Assembly (NCBI GenBank): GCA_030141605.1
Contig: JAQGDQ010000616.1
Coordinates: 62,001-126,000, forward strand
DNA length: 64,000 nt
Direction: 5' to 3'
Source of the DNA: Tubiluchus corallicola
Taxonomy: Eukaryota; Priapulida; Priapulimorpha; Priapulimorphida; Tubiluchidae
The notes under the pieces are model-generated. The model saw nothing but the letters and a program-made list of their open reading frames with translations. It was not told the origin of the DNA and ran no database searches. This document shows, one piece after another, positions 23,201 through 28,905 of the stretch; within the stretch, counting starts at the first letter, position 1; every line of letters begins with the position of its first letter. Position numbers and translations under genes: made by a program.

Positions 23201-24567
23201 ATGCTGTGATATTTTTAGATCTCCAGGCTTTCCAAGTCTGGGGTACCTTGTGCTGTCACGCAATGTCCATTGCTCACAATTTGGAGTTAAGACTGTTATG
23301 TCTAAACCGTATTTGTTCTAGCTTTGATTTTCTCCGTTCCCCCTGGGATGTAAGATAGTGGATGCAATGGGGGAATCCGTCAGTTGAAGGCAAGGAATCA
23401 CAGTAAACTGTTATCTTTTGACAATCCAGTGTTGACAGAAACATTTTAATCCCATCCACTGCAGCAGGGCTCTTCCAGGATTCAAACAATCGTAACCACA
23501 CTGTTCTAAAAGCAAGTCTTGTTCCTCAAAATTATGTCAAGTGTAAATATTAGGTGATGAGCGGTAAGAAGGTATTTGGTCGATGGTCTGCAATAACACT
23601 GCATGAAGGAGGAAAGGAGGATCCAGGGTGGATGGCATAGTAGGAGAATTTCAGTCAATTGAATGCGAAGAATTAAAGTAACGTGTCATCTATTGAATAA
23701 TCTGACATTGTCAAAAATATTTTACCCCTCCCCCAGGGCAGAGAGGGAGAGCAATCTGAACAATTGCACGCACGTAAAGGTACATTTTGTCCCTCAAAGT
23801 ATGAAGTGTAGATGTTACGTGACGAATGACAACATTTGGCTAATGGTTTGCAATGACACTCGTTGCCAGAAATGCAAGGGAAGGATGATCCAGGATGGTG
23901 TGTATGGTGGGGCAATTTGATTGAATCTGCGAACAAATAGTGACCTGTCACCACCTATTGATAACCTAGCTATGTCAGAAATATATTATCTCTTCCCTGA
24001 CCTCCGGGACAGGAAGACACAGGACTCGAACAGTTACAACTATATACAGGTTTTGTTCCCCAAAATGTCAAGGGTAGGACCTAGATCATAGGTGAGAGTT
24101 TTTGGGTGATGGCATTCAGTGACCCTGGGACAAAGGTAAACGTTGTCAAAAATACCAGCAGTACGAAACTTGCTGTACAAAATTTGGATATGAGAATCTT
24201 TTGGCCTTGTTTGACTTGTTTTCGAAACCCCAAAGTCCTCATTGTCGTACATGTTTTGTTGTACATTGTTGTATAAATTCTCTTCTATACAGATCTGAAT
24301 ACTTAAAAACAGTGTACTTTGTTGATGATCACTAATTTTATTTCTTTTATTTTTCATTTTCAGTGGCAGCCATAGGCACTGCTGTCATTATTGTGAGATT
24401 CACTTGGTTTTTAACTAGATATTTTCAATTGTGACAAGTAGATAAGATATGTTATATACTTTTCTAAAAAAACTTACACATATAGCAATTTTGTTTTTGT
24501 TTACAGAAAAACTGGTTTAGAAAATGCTTTGGAAACTTTTGATACTCCCGCAGACGTGCAGGAATAA
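5227..24567 (+). CDS. EFCAB10: EFCAB10-like EF-hand domain protein, 4 exons
   Basis: Exons are 5227-5329, 20551-20724, 22677-22767 and 24507-24567. They join in phase to give 429 nt and a 142-residue protein ending DVQE-stop. Exon 1 starts [19 protein letters not shown], a helix typical of a dimerisation/docking (RIIa/DPY-30-like) fold. Exon 2 continues [14 protein letters not shown] and then an EF-hand-like segment, [22 protein letters not shown]. The EF loop ([12 protein letters not shown]) lacks the usual acidic residues at positions 3, 5 and 12, so it probably does not bind calcium. Human EFCAB10 has the same order and size. The first intron is 15.2 kb and hosts NIP7, an MXRA7-like gene and PRUNE. 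Intron 2 carries a 1.45-kb 30-bp minisatellite. Splice sites are canonical (G|GTAAGT, TTTTCAG, GAAG|GTACAT, TTTTCAG, GGC|GTAAGT, TTTACAG). The family is associated with cilia and axonemes by homology; that role is inferred here. Confidence 0.9.
5330..6245. other. EFCAB10 intron 1, first part
   Basis: No gene seen. Apart from the hairpin at 5415-5459 the sequence is AT-rich and unremarkable. Confidence 0.55.
5415..5459. repeat. Near-perfect short hairpin
   Basis: The 16-nt arms AGAATGTAATATCCGC and GCGGATATTACATTCT are exact inverse complements. After one mismatch four more pairs (ATGT/ACAT) close a GAA loop. The stem is shorter than a typical animal pre-miRNA. It lies in EFCAB10 intron 1, 85 nt after exon 1. 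Confidence 0.6.
6246..6764. mobile_element. Non-autonomous DNA transposon with imperfect TIRs (519 bp)
   Basis: Left end CAGTGGCGGCTCGTAG, right end (reversed) CAGTTACGGCTCATTT, with GTGGGGTGCTG-like subterminal sequence near both ends. There is no transposase frame and I cannot see a clear target duplication. It lies in EFCAB10 intron 1, about 300 bp from NIP7. Confidence 0.5.
7065..7607 (-). CDS. NIP7: NIP7, 60S ribosome biogenesis factor
   Basis: A single-exon 180-residue protein, matching the family length from [10 protein letters not shown] to the C-terminal [11 protein letters not shown]. Recognisable blocks are [62 protein letters not shown] and [10 protein letters not shown]. The N-terminal alpha/beta domain covers about residues 1-90 and the RNA-binding PUA domain about 95-175. 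NIP7 works in the nucleolus in 27S pre-rRNA processing and 60S assembly. The gene has no coding intron and lies antisense inside EFCAB10 intron 1. No AATAAA is visible within about 250 nt downstream. The absence of introns could mean a retrocopy that replaced the parent gene, but the frame is intact with no sign of decay. Confidence 0.97.
   Translation of the reverse strand: MRPLTEDETRTFFEKLSKYIGENIKLLIDRSDGTYCFRLHADRIYYVSEALMLRAGNISHDNLMSFGTCFGKFTKTKRFRLHITALDYLAPYAKYKIWLKPSAEQQFLYGNHVMKSGLGRITENTPQYQGVVVYSMSDLPLGFGVLAKSTADCRRANPMAIVAFHQADIGEYIRSEETLI
7608..8116. other. EFCAB10 intron 1 upstream of NIP7 (NIP7 promoter side)
   Basis: This must hold the NIP7 promoter on the minus strand. I see no distinct TATA box and no coding match. 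Confidence 0.4.
8421..8630 (-). pseudogene. Non-LTR retrotransposon reverse transcriptase relic, copy 1
   Basis: On the minus strand one frame reads [20 protein letters not shown], then [15 protein letters not shown], and hits a stop. A shifted frame then continues with HDFSKAF. This is the order of conserved RT blocks (QHGFR..RSC.TNLL, then DFSKAFD) with a frameshift and stop, so it is dead. Confidence 0.65.
8897..9105 (-). pseudogene. Non-LTR reverse transcriptase relic, copy 2
   Basis: Second copy of the relic at 8421-8630, carried by the local tandem duplication, with the same frame breaks. Confidence 0.6.
9116..13924. other. EFCAB10 intron 1, long gene-free stretch
   Basis: About 4.8 kb with only short chance frames on both strands. 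The only repeat I can name is the tRNA-SINE fragment at 11395-11600. The promoter of the MXRA7-like gene must lie near its right end. Confidence 0.5.
11395..11600 (+). mobile_element. tRNA-derived SINE fragment, copy 2
   Basis: A degenerate tRNA-like head (GGTGTTGAACCATAG) is followed by the tail CTCAACTTTTTGACGTTTCC shared with 3110-3250. It lies in EFCAB10 intron 1. Confidence 0.45.
13925..14449 (+). CDS. MXRA7: MXRA7-like single-pass membrane protein
   Basis: A single-exon frame giving 174 residues from the Met at 13925; the frame stays open upstream to a Met at 13832. A membrane segment (about residues 23-43, [20 protein letters not shown]) is followed by an acidic, Ser/Thr-rich middle. 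The C-terminus is a charged helix with [30 protein letters not shown] and a final [10 protein letters not shown]. This tail matches the conserved C-terminus of vertebrate MXRA7 (EEQ..QKEQL..IFKLM, then EQLRLYDM) in pattern and position. I chose the Met at 13925 because it sits just before the hydrophobic segment, as in MXRA7; an in-frame Met at 13931 is equally possible. Function is unknown: vertebrate MXRA7 is linked to matrix remodelling by expression only. The gene lies in EFCAB10 intron 1 on the host strand and has its own AATAAA at 14500. Confidence 0.72.
   Translation: MKMDRFSDVKEKIFAILNEHQFIVYSVSVFTTVISIAAACLYTIARQKTARALATVNSRMHCENKDDAAVTKSTTPTEAEISQEEIENCKNVSEDSTIDPFEYVQHIQEKVKRAQLAAAEREIEKTMDEEQKRKEREIQRLQLEKIFQLMSEQEEKFGPANFDELKDQMKLYKV
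14500..14505 (+). terminator. Poly(A) signal of the MXRA7-like gene
   Basis: AATAAA lies 51 nt after the stop codon. It sits inside EFCAB10 intron 1 on the same strand, so host transcripts must read past it. Confidence 0.6.
14506..17197. other. EFCAB10 intron 1 between the MXRA7-like gene and PRUNE
   Basis: AT-rich with no coding match. A degenerate tRNA-like stretch lies at about 15872-15945 (AGTTCAGTGGTAGGGAGAGT) and a C-run at about 16501-16510. The acceptor-like TTTTTTTTAG at 17184 precedes PRUNE. Confidence 0.45.
17198..18334 (+). CDS. PRUNE1: PRUNE-family exopolyphosphatase / phosphodiesterase (DHH-DHHA2)
   Basis: An intact 378-residue frame from the ATG at 17198. The four DHH-superfamily metal-binding motifs are present in order: [10 protein letters not shown] near residue 31, LVDHN near 110, IDHHK near 131 and VFDTVNF near 185. 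A C-terminal DHHA2 domain follows (LLRKDQK, then the ISSVPLL and IGIYSK strands). The family hydrolyses short-chain polyphosphate and related substrates with Mn or Mg in the cytosol. Motif III here is a true D-H-H, as in yeast PPX1; human PRUNE1 has D-H-R. The proline-rich C-terminal extension of human PRUNE1 is absent. A strong acceptor-like site (a pyrimidine run then TTTAG) ends at 17184, 13 nt before the ATG, so a 5' non-coding exon or a trans-spliced leader is likely. The gene is nested in EFCAB10 intron 1 on the same strand. Confidence 0.93.
   Translation: MCKMLKSFLQQAKQHLKCGFRDCRRVKVVCGNEACDLDSTVSAICYAYLLRRLNPDEDTAIVPLLNIHQNDLCLRTEVTHFLRNNRLSEDVLMFRNNVNLVQLQKERKLELVLVDHNMLPAGDKCLNESVLEIIDHHKNERFNDKDCTSDCIIEPVGSCCTLVAEKFLEKDPNGLDAQVCNLLFGTIVFDTVNFSKAASRATEKDHRVVAFLEERLPELSKDAVFTELLSAREDVSHLTLSQLLRKDQKVVSSDSLILAISSVPLLVQNLIKEKDGNELDSFCLKYNYSVLVLMGLSVQEDGKDVRRDIGIYSKNADLSKAICDALKTAQRPSLELHVLLAQLPCLSLFEQCNVTASRKVVLPLLKAFLHSNTITSVK
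18335..19426. other. EFCAB10 intron 1 downstream of PRUNE
   Basis: Holds the presumed PRUNE 3' UTR up to about 18.8 kb. A weak tRNA-like stretch lies at about 18903-18960 (CTGTGGTATAATGGTGAG). Nothing else identified. Confidence 0.45.
18793..18798 (+). terminator. Candidate PRUNE poly(A) signal
   Basis: AATAAA about 460 nt after the PRUNE stop codon. It is the first canonical hexamer I saw downstream; assignment to PRUNE is by position only. Confidence 0.4.
19427..19770. mobile_element. hAT-type non-autonomous element (344 bp)
   Basis: The inverted ends CAGAGTCGGATTAT and (reversed) CAGGGCAGGATTAT are flanked by imperfect 8-bp duplications, CATATAAA and TATATAAC. No transposase frame. Confidence 0.55.
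19771..20550. other. End of EFCAB10 intron 1
   Basis: AT-rich sequence leading to the exon 2 acceptor TTATTTTCAG; no repeat or coding match seen. Confidence 0.5.
21058..22510. repeat. 30-bp minisatellite, about 48 copies, in EFCAB10 intron 2
   Basis: The unit is about ATTGCTCTGTTCCTCATTTT plus ATAAGATTGG with few substitutions and occasional 1-bp length changes. Thirty is divisible by three, so long frames run through it in several frames on both strands; these are not genes. In the host sense the unit is a pyrimidine-rich tract ending TATAAG or TATAG, resembling a 3' splice site. Confidence 0.95.
22866..23017. repeat. GT-rich minisatellite in EFCAB10 intron 3
   Basis: Imperfect copies of GTGTAGTGTGGTTGTGTG and TGGTGTGGATTTG. 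Confidence 0.8.
23270..24130. repeat. Diverged long-period tandem repeat (about 270 bp, 3-4 units) in EFCAB10 intron 3
   Basis: Successive units share, in order, GGTGATG-like, CATGAAGGA / GCAAGGGAAGGATGATCCAGG, a CACC.TATTGA segment, a GTCA(A)AAATAT segment, a CCTCCCC..GGCAG segment, and TTGTTCCTCAAAAT / TTTGTCCCTCAAAGT / TTTGTTCCCCAAAAT. Units are strongly diverged, so the array is old. Confidence 0.5.
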
Positions 24568-24657
24568 TTCTCTGTAGAGAAATTTTATGCCTGTGTTTTT
24601 CTTGTGAAGTCTTTTGCTTATAAATTGATACTTAAGTGACATAAGCTCCATCTGAAG

Positions 24658-24663
24658 AATAAA
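24658..24663 (+). terminator. EFCAB10 poly(A) signal AATAAA
   Basis: AATAAA lies 91 nt after the EFCAB10 stop codon and is followed by T/G-rich sequence. It is only about 170 nt upstream of the TMEM187 start codon. Confidence 0.65.
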
Positions 24664-24835
24664 ATGTTTTGTAATTTGGTATAAGCATCATAACGTTCTG
24701 CTACGCTAAAGCATTGCTCACTGCCTGCATACCTCAAACGCAGTAGTGTATTCTTGCTATATAAGTATTAGATACAACAGTATGTAAAACAAAGAAGTGC
24801 ATTTGTTGTTGTCGTGTTAGGAAACATTTGAAAAA

Positions 24836-25636
24836 ATGCTGAAAGAAGCTGTGATGCACACCACGGTCGTCGTGGCAATAATGCTGTTCATCACCCATAG
24901 CGGTCTCCTCGATGGCATCCACGCAGCTGTCGGATTTGAAGAGTACGCCGAGCGACGCCACCCCCACCTGTATCATCTTCCTGATTGGCTGCAAATGCCC
25001 GCCAACGCTTTAGTGAATATTGGCTATTTTGTTGTCGGGTTAATCTGGCTGGTGAACAGTTATCAAGCAGAACACACATCCAAAAAGCTACGTTCAACGG
25101 ACGCCTACATGTTCTACGTCTTTTCTCTTATGTCAATGGTCTATGCATTTATCCAGTTCTCGCGAATTGTCATGCAAACCCACCGCAGCGCCATTCTCGA
25201 CCAGTGGGTGACATTGCCGATATTCTGCTGGGTGGTGTGCTGGTGCGAACACGTCGAACGTGGCTTGAACGTAAAAAGAAATATTTACTTTATTCTCGTG
25301 TCTTGCTCAAGTTACAGTCTGGCGTTATTTACACCTGCAGGATTTGAAGTAGCCCTTGTCGGCCACATAGTAACGTGTATAGTGGTAGGCTGGCACACAT
25401 ACCAGAAGTACAAGACGGGAGCAGCACTCAGGGCCTTGTGCTGTGCCGTGATTACCTGTGCCGGTTTTGTTGTCTTGAAAGTGTTGGACCATAAACTGGC
25501 TTCGATTAATGTTTTGTTCCGTCACCTGACCGGTCACTTCTGGTCAAAAGTTTGTGATTTCTTGCAAATTCATTTTGTCTTTGAATTCTTCTCAGAAATA
25601 GTTAAACAAAAGTATAAGCGGTCAACTAGGAGGTAA
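24836..25636 (+). CDS. TMEM187: TMEM187-like multipass membrane protein
   Basis: A single-exon frame of 266 residues (human TMEM187 is about 261). Shared blocks include GFEEYAERRHPHL, MPANALVNIGYFVVGL, AILDQWVTLPIFCWVVCWCE, PAGFEVALVGH and LTGHFWSKVCDFLQIHFVF. Six to seven hydrophobic stretches are spaced as in the vertebrate protein. Function is unknown. The ATG at 24836 is the first Met and aligns with the family start. The frame begins only about 170 nt after the EFCAB10 poly(A) signal on the same strand. A TAG acceptor-like site (GTCGTGTTAG) lies 15 nt upstream of the ATG, which could mark a 5' UTR intron or trans-splicing of an operon-like unit. The gene is convergent with RD3. Confidence 0.92.
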   Translation: MLKEAVMHTTVVVAIMLFITHSGLLDGIHAAVGFEEYAERRHPHLYHLPDWLQMPANALVNIGYFVVGLIWLVNSYQAEHTSKKLRSTDAYMFYVFSLMSMVYAFIQFSRIVMQTHRSAILDQWVTLPIFCWVVCWCEHVERGLNVKRNIYFILVSCSSYSLALFTPAGFEVALVGHIVTCIVVGWHTYQKYKTGAALRALCCAVITCAGFVVLKVLDHKLASINVLFRHLTGHFWSKVCDFLQIHFVFEFFSEIVKQKYKRSTRR

Positions 25637-25731
25637 TGTACTGTGTAATACTTTATTATTATTTTAGCATTTTTCATATAAAACCTTTAATATACAAGTC
25701 TAGTATCCAGTATATATATGATTGTTTATTT

Positions 25732-25737
25732 AATAAA
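25732..25737 (+). terminator. TMEM187 poly(A) signal
   Basis: AATAAA 96 nt after the TMEM187 stop codon. Confidence 0.55.
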
Positions 25738-27063
25738 TTTTAGTTATTTTGAAATGATTGTCATATTGTCAAAGCAGTTTGCACTTTTTTGTAATGGTGC
25801 AAGTTACTGTGACAGATTTCTGAACTGTAATTATAGACTGAAACCCTTTTTGCATCAAAGTTATACTCTTTTAACGCTGTACGAGATCTGAATAAAAATG
25901 CATAATTTCCAGTCTTCAATGCTAGAGACCAAAAGAAACATCTGTTCTGTAACATATACATTAAAATAGTACGATCACATTATATTTTATATTTCATTCA
26001 ATAAACACATGCATCATTATGCTTTTCATAATACTTTATGGTTCAGGAAAGTATGACACACGGTAAGCTAAAAGCTATAAAATCAAATCACATGTATGTA
26101 GTATATAAATGGTGATATAACATGATGACACAAATATCAACTTTGCAAACGTTAGACAATACATGTCAACCATAATCCACATGTATTATATAAATGGTGA
26201 TATAACATGATGACACGAATATCAACTTTGCAAACGTTAGACAATACATGTCAACCATAATCCACATGTATTATATAAATGGTGATGTAACTTGAAGACA
26301 CAAATATCAGCTTTGCAGGTATTAGAGGATACATGTCAACACTAATCCATTGCATCATTGAAAAAGAGTGGAATGACAAGAAAATTTCACCAATAGCTGG
26401 CTATAAATGAACACGTTTTGGTTGCTATGCAACCGCTTCTCCTGGCTAAGTTATTACATTTATATGGCATAAAATCATATAAATTGCAACACGAAACTGA
26501 CAACAAAAGAATGAATGGCGTATGTATGATTATTTAGACACAATTAGCTTCGAATTTTTGGTGTTTCATTATTTTCATATAGCTTAATACTTTGTGCTGT
26601 GCAAGTAAGTATGTTGAGTATTTAAAAGTAACATAAATGTTCAAAAAACATTTATAAATTTAAAGCTATATAAAAAGCAGTTATGTCGTAATTAGGTAAT
26701 ATAAGAAATCAGTGATATGTTTTAACTTTTAAGCTAATGTTCGTGTAGACCTCATCTTCATAACCAGCTTTACTAGATGGCAAAAGTTTTGATAAGTTTG
26801 ACAGTTGTTTACATTTTGGAAGCACATGTAGCGCACACAAAACTTTGATATGTATTAAACAGAGAAGCACTTTAAGATGGATGCTCATATTTAAAAAGCT
26901 ATTGGCAACATCACATCGCAGAAAATTTCAATAGACAAAATCTTCAATGCGACAAAATAAAACAACTTGACATAAAAAATCTAAACTTATACAATACGCT
27001 AAATAATAAGTCATGCAATATGTTACTGACTAAAGTAGAAATGTTGTCCAAAAATATTATGCT
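25738..27063. other. Convergent interval between TMEM187 and RD3
   Basis: Apart from the 86-bp array at 26091-26350 it is AT-rich with no coding match. Confidence 0.5.
26091..26350. repeat. 86-bp tandem repeat, about 3 copies
   Basis: The unit includes TATAAATGGTGATATAACATG, ATCAACTTTGCAAACGTTAG and ACATGTCAACCATAATCCAC. The first two copies are almost identical; the third is diverged. Confidence 0.85.
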
Positions 27064-27069
27064 TTTATT
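27064..27069 (-). terminator. Candidate RD3 poly(A) signal
   Basis: TTTATT on the plus strand, i.e. AATAAA in the RD3 sense, about 170 nt after the RD3 stop codon. Confidence 0.4.
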
Positions 27070-27237
27070 TTGTACTTAAGTAGAAGTTATGCATTATGAA
27101 TTGTTTGCAGGTCGGTTGGACTCTCACATAACTGTACATAAGAAATGTGAATTTTCATAGCTCTTTCTCCGTGTACTTTGAATTGTGATTGTGGATTGTG
27201 ATTTATGTTGTTTTTGTTCAAACAATAATACTGTATT

Positions 27238-28905
27238 TTATACGGGAAGATCTTCTAGCCTGACGGGGCGGCATGCCCTCTGTAAATTCTGCACATTCAG
27301 TTCCTCTGGTGCTTGATTATGTGTACAATAAGCAGGCAAGCTCGTCCGTCGATCCAAGGAACTTGCATCCTCTGATGCCAGAAGTGGCATCACTTTTGAA
27401 CTCGGACGGAGTTGAGCAATACTCTTTGTCCTCCTGGTCACCCAGTCGGTCATTGTCTCCTCCTTTGGCCTCCGCTGTATCATCTGCACGATCACCGAGC
27501 GTAGTATCCGCGGAATCTCGGGAATGGGAGGATCCCGGACAAGAAGCGCCCGAAACATGGTTATGACCTGCCCGCTCTCATGCGGGGAAACTTTTGAGCA
27601 AAGATCTTTTAGTTCAAGTCGTTCCACTGGCTGCATCTCATAAGACTTTGGCAGTGTGGTGATCAGCCAAGAATAATCCACTGTTTGTGCTCTTCGCCTG
27701 AATTATGAAAATAAAAAACATTTACGTTTCTGAACTGAATCTGTCACAGCAAGGAAGTGAATGCACTTCATTGAAGTTTTGACCTCTAACCTTTGTCCTT
27801 TTGTGTCCATATTTTCAGGTAACCTTGACCTCTGACCTTTGTGTTTTATCTCAATGTTTATGTCACCAGAACCCTCATTCTTTCACCTTGACATCATATA
27901 GGTAGACAGAAAAAAATTACCAATTAATCTCTCGTTTTTCTCCTCAGAAGTGCAAATAGACTGTCGAATGTTGCTTTGGAATAACAGAATTAGGAGCAAC
28001 CATTTTTCGTATGAAAAGAATAAATAAAAAGCAGGGCATTGATCTTAAAACTTCACTTTTCCATATTTATGTAAGAAAGTATTATAAATAGCGAATAGCA
28101 ACACTTTAAATTTGTAACAACCATTTTCTAAGTTCGATCATAGACAGACGACCCTTAAACTATGATTTTATATTACCATGTTATTTTGGAAAGACATCGT
28201 CATGTTTAGCAACATTAGCATCAGCTATTTGCTACACAATTGCTCTAGATTGATGGATGGATGGATGGATGGATGGATGGATGGATGGATGGACAAACAA
28301 ATGCGGTGACTGTAACACCTTTTGGCTTTTTATGCAGCAATGATGCCAGCGATTAACCGAATAGTTACTGTGAGCAATTACTAGCGACCAAAGTTAAGCA
28401 CCACCGAGTCTGGTTAGCAAATGGATGGGTGACCATCAAGATGAAAACTAGTTCTGGTGTTTCCATCTACTGTACTACTCATGGCTGTATATCTCATCGA
28501 GGGAAGGTGCAGATACATGCGTGTATAGATCACACTCCTTTGCTGACTCATCTCATCTCATCATTGTCTCATCTCAGAGATAATTCTAAGTTACAGTCCT
28601 GCCACAACCTTTAAATATTAAGTAGTCTACCACTGAGTAATGTTTCTAAAAATATTTTTATCGAGCAAACAACTAAGATAAACTAATGACTGTTAAATTT
28701 TCTTGGAATGAGTACGTGGGTTTCAAAACCAGTACATGCCAGCCGCCCACCTTTCCTCTATTTCCTTTTCTCTTTGTCTTTCTTCTGCTTCCTTTATCTG
28801 AGCATCCAGTTCCATGAGGAGTGACTCCGCAATGACGACACTCTCGGGTTTCTCCGGTGGCCGGGCATCCCCATATACGGCAGACTTGAACCACGAGAGT
28901 GACAT
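27238..28905 (-). CDS. RD3: RD3-like protein (retinal degeneration 3 family), 2 coding exons
   Basis: Coding exons are 28751-28905 and 27238-27697. They join in phase (GAAAG|GTGGGC to TTCAG|GCGAAG) and give 204 residues; human RD3 has 195. Exon 1 encodes MSLSWFKSAVYG, then a helix with AESLLMELDAQIKEAEERQRE, close to the RD3 N-terminus. Exon 2 starts around VDYSWLITTLPKSYEMQPVE, then RLELKDLCSKVSPHESGQVI, matching the central RD3 core. A Ser/Arg-rich tail follows. In vertebrates RD3 binds and inhibits retinal guanylate cyclase and helps traffic it in photoreceptors. In an invertebrate the cyclase partner is only an inference. A TTACAG acceptor-like site lies 2 nt before the ATG, so there is probably an upstream non-coding exon or trans-spliced leader. 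The shorter plus-strand frame over exon 2 is a shadow. Confidence 0.88.
28251..28293. repeat. (GGAT)n microsatellite
   Basis: About ten tandem GGAT units. Confidence 0.95.
28378..28615 (+). mobile_element. 5S rRNA-derived SINE, copy 2
   Basis: The head AAAGTTAAGCACCACCGAGT followed by CTGGTTAGCAAATGGATGGG and TGACC is very close to the 5S rRNA stretch that holds the internal control region. The downstream body is shared with 2277-2495 and ends TTACAGTCCTGCCACAAC. It lies in the RD3 intron. Confidence 0.7.

Larger units (their letters stand above)
27698..28750. other. RD3 intron
   Basis: Contains a (GGAT)n run at 28251-28293 and the 5S-derived SINE at 28378-28615. No further coding match. 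Confidence 0.6.
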
